DNA of 52,669 nucleotides, taken from contig JAIBAF010000022.1 of assembly GCA_019695335.1 (NCBI GenBank), forward strand, positions 1 through 52,669, in the 5' to 3' direction. The notes beneath the pieces were generated by a model. That model saw only the letters and a program-made list of their open reading frames with translations. It was not told the DNA's origin and made no database searches. Of this stretch, positions 1-7,002 are shown piece after piece. Each line of letters starts with the position of its first letter. Positions within the stretch are counted from its first letter, which is position 1. The translations under genes were made by a program, and so were the position numbers. Origin of the DNA: a bacterium (lineage in GTDB: Bacteria; CLD3; SB21).

Positions 1-431
1 AATAGCCGGCCGACCGCGGATGCGAGAGAGGCTCCCATAATAACCGTTGGGGCTTCGCGTCCGGCTCCTCCGCCCGTCGAAATGGAAAAAGCAGATGTAA
101 TAATGGCTTTGAGCGTATGCCGTCGGCGCATGATACCGTTTTCTATCGCAATCGCTTTGACAACGCCTCGAAAGCCTTCTCCTGTAATTCCCTTAAAAAT
201 TGTATGGTCCAGCAAACCAACGCTCAATCCTCCTAAAGCCGTAATAATCGGGACGAGAGGTAAAAACTCTCTCAGTTCGGCCGTTTGAAACGCAGTTATC
301 ATGTTCTCAAAAGCCTTTAGAATCCCGTGAAAAAAAACAACCGACAAACCAACCGCAATACCCGCGATAACACATGTGAGCATTAATTTGATATCACGGG
401 AATATGAATCCCATACTTTTCCAAAACGCAT
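1..431 (-). CDS. ClC-family chloride channel/transporter (N-terminal part)
   Basis: The leftward reading frame starts at ATG 431 and runs off the window edge, so only about 143 N-terminal residues are visible. An AAGGAG ribosome site lies about nine bases upstream of the ATG. After a short cytoplasmic start the protein has a hydrophobic helix (AGIAVGLSVVFFHGI), a second hydrophobic stretch (PLVPIITALGGLSVGLL), and then GGGAGREAPTVIMGAS, which matches the GREGPxV filter motif of ClC channels with its gating glutamate kept and Gly replaced by Ala. The preceding STGGGAG fits the helix before the filter. ClC proteins move chloride across the inner membrane as channels or chloride/proton exchangers. 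Which type this is, and whether CBS domains follow, cannot be judged from the visible part. Confidence 0.88.
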   Translation of the reverse strand, partial: MRFGKVWDSYSRDIKLMLTCVIAGIAVGLSVVFFHGILKAFENMITAFQTAELREFLPLVPIITALGGLSVGLLDHTIFKGITGEGFRGVVKAIAIENGIMRRRHTLKAIITSAFSISTGGGAGREAPTVIMGASLASAVGRL

Positions 432-882
432 TAACAATTACTCCTTGGAGTTAATACTGGTCGTTATGCAAAGCCGACGGATCATCCTCAAATTGGCACA
501 TAGAGGTACCAATAGCGGCAATTATATTTAATGAATCGGCCATTTTAAGTTTGCCGATAATTCATACTGAGCTGTCGGAAAATGAAGTAGAGTTGGAGGC
601 TGTTTGCTGTGCAGAAAATCAATCCTAATCCGAAAGCCTCGGAGATGGGTCTGATTGATTCCTAACGATCAAACTATGAATAATCTTAAAACGGAACAAC
701 ACATAAATATAATTGCTTAGTCAAACACTAAAGCTTGTATATAGTACTAATTTGTACTCTGTTTTTGCAAGGATAAAATGATTGGCGTAATAACCGCTAG
801 TGATGAAAATTTTTAGAAATTGATCTTAATTTCTGAAAGTATATATTTTTGTTATTAAATATTTTTTTTAGAAAGGAGCCGT
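432..882. other. Intergenic region without a gene (451 bp)
   Basis: This AT-rich gap separates the leftward ClC gene from the rightward barrel gene. I see no convincing open reading frame. It holds an 8-bp inverted repeat (AATCAATC at 617-624, GATTGATT at 653-660) enclosing a smaller CCGA/TCGG pair, a candidate promoter at 765-793, and a 7-bp inverted repeat AGAAATT/AATTTCT at 815-834. A small RNA is possible but nothing here is recognisable as a known one. Confidence 0.6.
765..793 (+). promoter_or_regulatory. Candidate sigma-70-type promoter for the barrel gene at 883
   Basis: TTGCAA at 765-770 is followed after 17 bp by TAATAA at 788-793. Start of transcription would be near 800, giving an untranslated leader of about 80 bases that contains the inverted repeat at 815-834. 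Confidence 0.4.
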
Positions 883-1614
883 ATGGTACAGATATTACTA
901 TTGTTGTTGGTCGTTACAGTTCACGCAACAATTAATGCTCAAGATCAATATCCTGAAGCAATTGCAGACAATTCATTTTTAATTGAAGAAGCTTATAATC
1001 AGGAATCACGTGTCGTCCAGCATATTTTTAACGGCGTCCGAACTCATAATAAAGATGTCGAGTTTTTGTTTACTCAGGAATGGCCACTATGGTCTCAACG
1101 CCATCAATTCAGTTACGGCATTCCTTACGTTTGGCCGGATAAGACTTCCGGATTTGGGGATGTAATGATCAATTACCGTTACCAATTGCTTGATGACAAC
1201 CATTGGGCCGTTGCTCCGAGAATTTCGCTCATTTTACCGACCGGTAAGGATGAACTAAGTGACAATCAAACAGGATATCAATTCAACCTACCGGTCAGCC
1301 GCCGGATTGCCGCTCAATGGGCCGCCCACGTCAACGCCGGGGTCACCTATTTACAAAAAGACGAACAAGCAAATTTTTTTGCGGGCGGAAGTTTGATCTG
1401 GCTGGCAACACCTACCTTGAATCTTATGGCTGAATTTTTGTCCGAATTTCCCGATGGCAGCGACAATGTTTATGTAATCAATCCCGGTTTACGTTACGCC
1501 CATAACGCAGGCAATTTGCAAATCGTTCCTGGACTGGCTGTACCAATCCAACTTAATGGATCGGATAAAGGTACTGATATATTTTTATACCTTTCCCTGG
1601 AGCATCCGTTCTAG
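883..1614 (+). CDS. Outer-membrane transporter-like barrel protein (Phenol_MetA_deg-like)
   Basis: This is a 243-residue protein with a signal peptide (hydrophobic LLLLLVVTV then cleavage near ATINAQ). The ATG has an AAAGGAG site ten bases upstream. The mature part is built of alternating polar/hydrophobic strands. It contains GFGDVMINYRY and RISLILPTGKDE, the 'GDV...LPTGK' pattern seen in the family once named for the MetA pathway of phenol degradation, and ends in a hydrophobic strand finishing with Phe, as outer-membrane barrels do. Members of this family are mostly uncharacterised outer-membrane proteins, so the substrate is unknown. It shares the GDV/LPTGK pattern with the protein at 14405. 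It stands alone, with its own candidate promoter. Confidence 0.65.
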   Translation: MVQILLLLLVVTVHATINAQDQYPEAIADNSFLIEEAYNQESRVVQHIFNGVRTHNKDVEFLFTQEWPLWSQRHQFSYGIPYVWPDKTSGFGDVMINYRYQLLDDNHWAVAPRISLILPTGKDELSDNQTGYQFNLPVSRRIAAQWAAHVNAGVTYLQKDEQANFFAGGSLIWLATPTLNLMAEFLSEFPDGSDNVYVINPGLRYAHNAGNLQIVPGLAVPIQLNGSDKGTDIFLYLSLEHPF

Positions 1615-1634
1615 TTAAAATTTTCAGGCACATT

Positions 1635-1754
1635 TTAACAAAATTTACCATTTAATATCTTTTAGATAATATTTAGATAACAATTCATTAATATAATTCT
1701 GCGTTAACATTAAGTTAACCTATCTAAAATTGCGTGTTAAAAATTTCTTAACCT
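1635..1754 (+). promoter_or_regulatory. Phased direct-repeat array and promoter of the OprP-like porin gene
   Basis: Upstream of the porin, TTTAGATAA occurs twice (1661-1669 and 1672-1680), exactly 11 bp apart. TATAAT follows at 1692-1697. Further TTAAC-type half sites lie at 1704 (TTAACAT), 1715 (TTAACCT), 1737 (TTAAAAA) and 1748 (TTAACCT), all at multiples of 11 bp, and TTAACA/TTACCA lie at 1635/1645, 10 bp apart. Direct repeats with 11-bp spacing placed just ahead of a -10 box are the layout used by OmpR/PhoB-family activators. The TTAAC core resembles Bacillus PhoP and cyanobacterial Pho boxes. Assigning PhoB is an inference. Confidence 0.5.
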
Positions 1755-1774
1755 AACAATTACAAAGGAGAATC

Positions 1775-2842
1775 ATGAGATCCTTGACACTATTCGTGTG
1801 CTTATTCCTTACAATCGGACTTTTTGCACAAGAAGAAAAGAAGGACGAATCTGTGACAACCGGCGAATCTTCCAAAGTCAGGTTCGGTACGCTGATCCAG
1901 TTATGGAATACTACCAATTTTAAAAACAAAGACAAAGGCAATGAGACCTTCAACACGTTTCGCATTCGCCGTGCTGAAATTAAATTCACCGGAGATATCA
2001 GCGAAAAAGTTGCGTTTACCGTGATGTTTGACCCGGCTAAACTTTTGGCCAATAGTTCATCCAAACCCGATACCAACACCGTTGTTGACAAAGCCAAAAC
2101 AAAACAATCCGATTTTGCCATTCTCCAAGACGTTTTCATCACCTATCATCTCAATAAACAGTATAAACTCGATCTTCAGGTCGGACAATTCAAATATCCA
2201 CTCACATATGAAGGCCTTCAATCGAGTGCTAAACTTAATTTTATCGAACGTGCTGAATCGGTTCGCTCTTTCGGAGACAAACGCGACCTTGGTCTTCAAA
2301 TCAGCGCCAAACCCAATCAATTTGTAGAAGGCGCCTTGATGATCATCCAAGGTAACAGCCAAAATAAAACGGATGGTAATCAGCAAAAAGATTTTGCCGG
2401 ACGCGTGGTCGTCAAACCGATGGACGGATTGTCAATAGGTGGATCTTTTTACAAAGGCCATAACGGTAACGACGGCAAAACCCCGCAAAACAGGTTTGGC
2501 GGCGAAGCGGCTTATGTTAAAAATGCCATTACAACTTACGGCGAAGTAATTTTCGCCAAAGACGGAAAAGTAAAACCGCAGAAATCTCAGCCTGCAGGAT
2601 ACGTCGCAGTTTTGTATAAGCTGAACGATCAATGGCAGCCGGGCGTGCGATACGAATACGCATCAACAAATTATGAAACGGCGAGCAAAGAAGTTCCGAG
2701 AACGCGTTTAACTTTCGGAGTCAATTACTTTGTCGAAAAAAATTCTAAAATTCAGTTAAACTATATTTACGGCAAATTCTCGAAGAAAAACGGCGATTAT
2801 GCAGCGAATTTGGTCGCCGTCAATTGGCAGGTATATTTCTAA
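1775..2842 (+). CDS. Phosphate-selective porin O/P-like outer-membrane protein
   Basis: This 355-residue protein starts at an ATG with AAAGGAG nearby and has a signal peptide (LTLFVCLFLTIGLFAQ). The mature N-terminus is short and charged. It is followed by the OprO/OprP family opening: a strand (VRFGTLIQLWNTTNF), then FRIRRAEIKFTGDISEKV, in which the FRIRRA-type block is typical of the family, and FMVFDPAK-like strands. Barrel strands continue to an aromatic end, QVYF. Family members form anion channels for phosphate or pyrophosphate, but many Bacteroidota-type members are of unknown specificity. The upstream array of phased repeats would fit control by a PhoB-like regulator. A bidirectional terminator separates it from the convergent carbonic anhydrase gene. 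Confidence 0.8.
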   Translation: MRSLTLFVCLFLTIGLFAQEEKKDESVTTGESSKVRFGTLIQLWNTTNFKNKDKGNETFNTFRIRRAEIKFTGDISEKVAFTVMFDPAKLLANSSSKPDTNTVVDKAKTKQSDFAILQDVFITYHLNKQYKLDLQVGQFKYPLTYEGLQSSAKLNFIERAESVRSFGDKRDLGLQISAKPNQFVEGALMIIQGNSQNKTDGNQQKDFAGRVVVKPMDGLSIGGSFYKGHNGNDGKTPQNRFGGEAAYVKNAITTYGEVIFAKDGKVKPQKSQPAGYVAVLYKLNDQWQPGVRYEYASTNYETASKEVPRTRLTFGVNYFVEKNSKIQLNYIYGKFSKKNGDYAANLVAVNWQVYF

Positions 2843-2862
2843 GCTCTTTGGAATAGTTAGAA

Positions 2863-2897
2863 TAAAAAAGGCGGGCCTTATAGCTCGCCTTTTTTTA
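2863..2897. terminator. Bidirectional intrinsic terminator
   Basis: The sequence forms a hairpin with GGCGGGC pairing to GCTCGCC around a short loop, flanked by A6 on one side and T7 on the other. It therefore works as a terminator for both the porin gene (rightward) and the carbonic anhydrase operon (leftward). Confidence 0.85.
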
Positions 2898-2916
2898 TTG
2901 GATTTCAAAAAAATTT

Positions 2917-3537
2917 CTAAAAGCTCGAAAGCGCTTCGCCCGCACTTGTGATACACACATTCAGATCTTTTAAAAGGCCGTCTTCGATGGAGTACGCCCA
3001 TCCATGTACCGATAACTCCTGACCGCGTGACCAAGCTTTTTGAATAATCGTCGTATTGCATACGTTATTGACCTGCTCGATAACATTCAATTCGCATAAA
3101 CGGTCAAGTTTGATTTTTTCATCGGTAATAGCATCCAATTGCGTCTGATGTTTTTTATAAATATCGCGAATATGACGCAACCAATTATCGATCAATCCTA
3201 GGTGTGAATTCGCCAGCGCGGCACGAACGCCGCCGCATCCGTAATGGCCGCAGACGATCACGTCACTTACGCCAAGCACGTCAACCGCATATTCGATCAC
3301 GGACAAACAATTGAAATCCGTATGCACGACGACATTGGCAACGTTGCGGTGAACAAACAATTCGCCCGGCAAGAGTCCGACGATCTCATTGGCCGGAACG
3401 CGGCTGTCCGAACATCCGATCCAAAGATATTTTGGAGATTGTTGTTTGGACAATTCCTGGAAAAATCCGGGATGCGATTGTTTTATTTTTTCCGCCCACT
3501 TGCGATTATTGTCAAATAACGATTTTAAACGGCGCAT
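2917..3537 (-). CDS. can: Beta-class carbonic anhydrase
   Basis: This 206-residue protein interconverts carbon dioxide and bicarbonate in the cytoplasm. The zinc site of beta-class enzymes is complete: Cys42 and Asp44 in IGCSDSRVPAN, with Arg46 forming the catalytic pair with Asp44, and His98 and Cys101 in VCGHYGCGGV. The spacing is the same as in E. coli Can. HRNVANVV, another family block, follows at about residue 63. The length is typical. It is the last gene of a leftward run and starts three bases after the end of the NlpC/P60 lipoprotein gene. It probably supplies bicarbonate for carboxylation and pH balance. Nothing unusual is seen in it. Confidence 0.96.
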   Translation of the reverse strand: MRRLKSLFDNNRKWAEKIKQSHPGFFQELSKQQSPKYLWIGCSDSRVPANEIVGLLPGELFVHRNVANVVVHTDFNCLSVIEYAVDVLGVSDVIVCGHYGCGGVRAALANSHLGLIDNWLRHIRDIYKKHQTQLDAITDEKIKLDRLCELNVIEQVNNVCNTTIIQKAWSRGQELSVHGWAYSIEDGLLKDLNVCITSAGEALSSF

Positions 3538-3540
3538 AAT

Positions 3541-4119
3541 TTAATTTCCTATAACGCGTTTATAGCCGAGAAAATGTTGAGAATAATACGGTTCTGTCAA
3601 GTTGGAATACGTCACGCCAACGGTAGTACTGGCATGAGCAAATCGATCATTACCGACATAAATACCGACATGCGACGCGCCTTGCGCTCCTTTATACGTA
3701 TTCTGAAAAAACACTAAATCGCCAAACACCAGATCTGATTCTTCTACCGGTTTACCCAGCGCATACATGTCGGCCGATTGCCGCGGCAAATCAACATTTA
3801 AAACTTTTTTAAAAACCGATCCGACAAACCCCGAACAATCGGCGCCTTTGTTTTTTTCAACAACGCCAAATTTATACGGCGTCCCCAGCCACGAATCGAT
3901 TTCCCTGATCATTGCTTCCTGTTGATCTTTAGAAATGCTTCCCGCTGCTATGCTTACGGCAACACCGCCATTTAGCCCTCCATTGGGAAGCGTTGACGTG
4001 TTATCGGTCAGAACTTCTTTTTTCTTTTTGATGCGATCTTTTTTGGAAGTATAGATGGGATTGGGAATGCATCCGCCAAAAGCCAACGTTGCTATTAAAC
4101 TAACAATGATTAAACGCAC
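3541..4119 (-). CDS. NlpC/P60-family lipoprotein, probable peptidoglycan endopeptidase
   Basis: This 192-residue protein has a lipoprotein signal (LIATLAFGG-Cys17), so it should be anchored in a membrane of the cell envelope. A low-complexity basic linker follows, then an NlpC/P60 domain from about residue 72. The catalytic Cys95 lies in GADCSGFV, His150 in SHVGIYVG, and a third polar residue, His162, in FAHAS, so the Cys-His-His triad is complete. Such enzymes cut the D-gamma-glutamyl-diaminopimelate bond in stem peptides during wall remodelling. It lies between the RND exporter gene (29-base gap) and the carbonic anhydrase gene (3-base gap), implying cotranscription. No functional link between the three is obvious. 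Confidence 0.9.
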   Translation of the reverse strand: MRLIIVSLIATLAFGGCIPNPIYTSKKDRIKKKKEVLTDNTSTLPNGGLNGGVAVSIAAGSISKDQQEAMIREIDSWLGTPYKFGVVEKNKGADCSGFVGSVFKKVLNVDLPRQSADMYALGKPVEESDLVFGDLVFFQNTYKGAQGASHVGIYVGNDRFAHASTTVGVTYSNLTEPYYSQHFLGYKRVIGN

Positions 4120-4148
4120 CTGTCACTCCTTCCGTTTTTGTAGGCCTG

Positions 4149-6806
4149 CTATTTGGCCGTTTTGGTTTCAACGGTTTTTTTTGCAAGGTGGCCGTTGCCA
4201 TCAGAAATACCTGCCGCGATCTGTTCCATTTCCAGGTTCTCACGCCAAATACGTTTACCCCAAAGCCGGAGCATCGCGGGAAGAATTAACACCGACGACA
4301 CGGAACAAATGATTATGCCAAATGAACACATATAACCTAAGCTGGACAGGCCGCGGTTGTCTACAAATATAAGTGAACCGAAACCGATGACGGTAGTCAA
4401 TGCTGAAAGAAAAAGCGATTGGCCGGTCTCGTGTATCGCGGCAAAAACATCATGACGCAAATCTTCGAGATAGCGCGAAATAATATAAATTCCATAATCG
4501 ACGCCCGATCCTATTAACAGGGGGACGCAAATCATATTAACGAAATTGATTTTGATTCCCAGAAGACGCATCGTTCCCAAAATACACAAAATCGAAAAAA
4601 TCAGCGGAACCACACATACAAGGATCGCCCGCCAATTTCTGTATTTAATGATAACGAGCAGAAGTACTGTAATCATTGACGATATCACGGCGATGCCAAA
4701 ATCTTTCTTGACTAATTTTAGAAATTCCGCTGTTACGACGCGAATGCCGGTTATGATCGTATGCTCTGTATCGAGTTTTGAATCCCGATGCAACTCACGA
4801 ATGAAATCATTGACAATGTCGATTTCATAGGAGTCACCGGTTAACTCAACCTGCGTAATCACTTTTTTGACCCCGTTTTTCTCAACGTAAAAATGTTTCA
4901 TGATATCGCCGAAGCCCTCGCTCTGAAAACTATGCAAAGTGATCGGCTCCCTTACGGTCAGCATGTTGCGCAAACGGTCGAGGCGGAAATAATTCATCCG
5001 TAAACCGGTTTTGGACATTTCTAGTCGCACCTTAAAAAGAATGCTTTCAACATCGAGGTTTTTGATTTTCGCAATGTTCGCTTCCTGCTGATCAAACGAA
5101 GGAATGTAACGCAACAGAGAATTATAATCTTTGACCATACCTTTTGTGACTAACTCATCCATTTTTTGATTGAGCCTGTGCAGCCGCTCAATCAGTTCTT
5201 CGTCGGTTTGTGCAGTACAAACAACGCTGATCGGTTTGAAGTGCGTTCCGAATTTTTCCTGCAGTCGTTTGATCATTTTCAAATCGACGTCATTTTTGCT
5301 GCGAATGTTCTCGATATTTTCATCAAACGTCACGCCCAAACCTTGATCCTGACTTGGAACTACCCCAACCAAAACCAAAATCATAATTACGGCAATGGCA
5401 ATCCCGGTTGTAGTAATATATTTGGGATGGCGGAGCACAAATTTCGAAATAGCGTCCAGTAATTTACTAAGTGTCGTCTGTAGAGGTCTTCCCTTCAAAA
5501 TTTTCCGGCCACGGATACGGATTTCGGCCGGCATAAAAAATAAAACGGCGGCAAATAAAATCATAATTCCCACGCCGCCAAGAAAACCAAGTTCGTACAG
5601 GCCTTTGAATTCAGTCACCATCAGAACAGCAAATACTACGGCGGTACTGACGGCGCCGTAAAAAACACTGACGCCAGTTTCGCGAAACGTAATCACAAGA
5701 TTTTGAACTACGCTGTTGTGCCGGGTGTGCTGTTCCTGCTCGATAAAACGATTATAAATATGAATGGAATAGTCAATGCCAAGCCCCAATAACATCGCTC
5801 CGGCAGAAGCGGTGATGATATTAACTTTTTGAAACAGCAAATCGCCGAAACAAAAAACCCATGTCACACCGGCCAAAATCGGCGCCGTAATAAAAAACAA
5901 AGCGCGAAAATTACCATAGAAGAAATAAAACAGGATCAGAATCAGGATCACAACCATGAATGAACTATTGATCAATCCTTGCTCGACCGCTCGCGCATTC
6001 GTCAAAGCCGACACGTAATTACCGCCCAAAGTGATCTTGAGTCGCGACCCTTCTTCCCCCATTGTCAATAGCAGTGAATCAACCAGTACCTGATTTCGGC
6101 TGACTATTTCATGACAAAATTTGGTGTCGTTGGGTACGCCGGTCGGTTTGACAAACATAAGCAAAGTCCGGCGATCCTTAGATAAATAATAACTTTCTTT
6201 ATCCCGGATCAACGAAGCATTTTGCGGACCGAGCATTTTTTCGATGTAAGGAAGAAAAAACTCTGAAATGAGCAGCGGATCTTCGCGCAGAACTTTTTTG
6301 ATCAGCGGATCCGGCGGAACCGGAGCATTCAGAATGTTTTTACAATTCAAAATCTGGCGTTCAATCTCATGATCCTCAAACTTCGTCAATACCGTATCCA
6401 GGTCGCTTTCGGATAAATACAATAACGCGTTCTTGACAAAAAAATCTTCAATAAAAGCTTTGTCCTGATCGGTCACGGCATAATTTACCGATGCCACCAT
6501 GCCTGTTTGCATCAGCAAATCACCCATTTGCCGCGCAAAGGATTTGATGAGATCGGGTTCCGGCGGTAAAGAATCGTTCGTTTCAACAAGGATAATATGT
6601 CTCTCCGGCGCACCGAAATCTTCATTCACTTCCCAAAATTCTTTGATCAATTTCGAATCTTGCGGCAGCAAATCAAAATTATTGGTACTGATTTTAATAT
6701 CCATCATGTACCGCGTTGACACAACCGTAATGGCGATCAGTATCAGCAACACAATGCGGTAGTGCTCATAACAAAATTGAGCGACTTTCCCCAGAATGGT
6801 CTTCAT
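4149..6806 (-). CDS. RND-superfamily (MMPL/HpnN-type) membrane exporter
   Basis: This 885-residue protein has one N-terminal helix, a large periplasmic loop, five clustered helices from about residue 275, a linker, then a second helix plus loop plus helix cluster. This is the duplicated RND layout with about twelve membrane segments. The conserved helix-4 motif appears in both halves, as GLGIDYSIHIYNRF and GSGVDYGIYIISRY. The aspartates there relay protons. The single-gene form without a separate adaptor resembles MMPL and hopanoid-transporter families, which move lipids or hydrophobic compounds to the outer envelope. The substrate cannot be told from the sequence. The ATG has an AGGAG site upstream. 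It is first in the run with the NlpC/P60 and carbonic anhydrase genes. Confidence 0.87.
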   Translation of the reverse strand: MKTILGKVAQFCYEHYRIVLLILIAITVVSTRYMMDIKISTNNFDLLPQDSKLIKEFWEVNEDFGAPERHIILVETNDSLPPEPDLIKSFARQMGDLLMQTGMVASVNYAVTDQDKAFIEDFFVKNALLYLSESDLDTVLTKFEDHEIERQILNCKNILNAPVPPDPLIKKVLREDPLLISEFFLPYIEKMLGPQNASLIRDKESYYLSKDRRTLLMFVKPTGVPNDTKFCHEIVSRNQVLVDSLLLTMGEEGSRLKITLGGNYVSALTNARAVEQGLINSSFMVVILILILFYFFYGNFRALFFITAPILAGVTWVFCFGDLLFQKVNIITASAGAMLLGLGIDYSIHIYNRFIEQEQHTRHNSVVQNLVITFRETGVSVFYGAVSTAVVFAVLMVTEFKGLYELGFLGGVGIMILFAAVLFFMPAEIRIRGRKILKGRPLQTTLSKLLDAISKFVLRHPKYITTTGIAIAVIMILVLVGVVPSQDQGLGVTFDENIENIRSKNDVDLKMIKRLQEKFGTHFKPISVVCTAQTDEELIERLHRLNQKMDELVTKGMVKDYNSLLRYIPSFDQQEANIAKIKNLDVESILFKVRLEMSKTGLRMNYFRLDRLRNMLTVREPITLHSFQSEGFGDIMKHFYVEKNGVKKVITQVELTGDSYEIDIVNDFIRELHRDSKLDTEHTIITGIRVVTAEFLKLVKKDFGIAVISSMITVLLLVIIKYRNWRAILVCVVPLIFSILCILGTMRLLGIKINFVNMICVPLLIGSGVDYGIYIISRYLEDLRHDVFAAIHETGQSLFLSALTTVIGFGSLIFVDNRGLSSLGYMCSFGIIICSVSSVLILPAMLRLWGKRIWRENLEMEQIAAGISDGNGHLAKKTVETKTAK

Positions 6807-6935
6807 TGTATAGAAATTTCTCCTGCTTTAAAAAATACACGCCAAAGTAACCGATTTCATCAAAATTAGCAACGACTATCCCATGTTTTTTACATTCTAA
6901 TGGATCAAATTTATATCTCTAACCCCTAAATAACC

Positions 6936-6964
6936 TTGCGCTTTCGCGCTTCATTGCGTATTTT
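6936..6964 (+). promoter_or_regulatory. Candidate promoter for the lytic transglycosylase gene
   Basis: TTGCGC at 6936-6941 is separated by 17 bp from TATTTT at 6959-6964, in the gap between two divergent genes. The -10 match is modest. Confidence 0.35.
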
Positions 6965-7002
6965 AATTTTAATTAAGCTCTCACCAAGAAGGAGTTTTTT
7001 GA

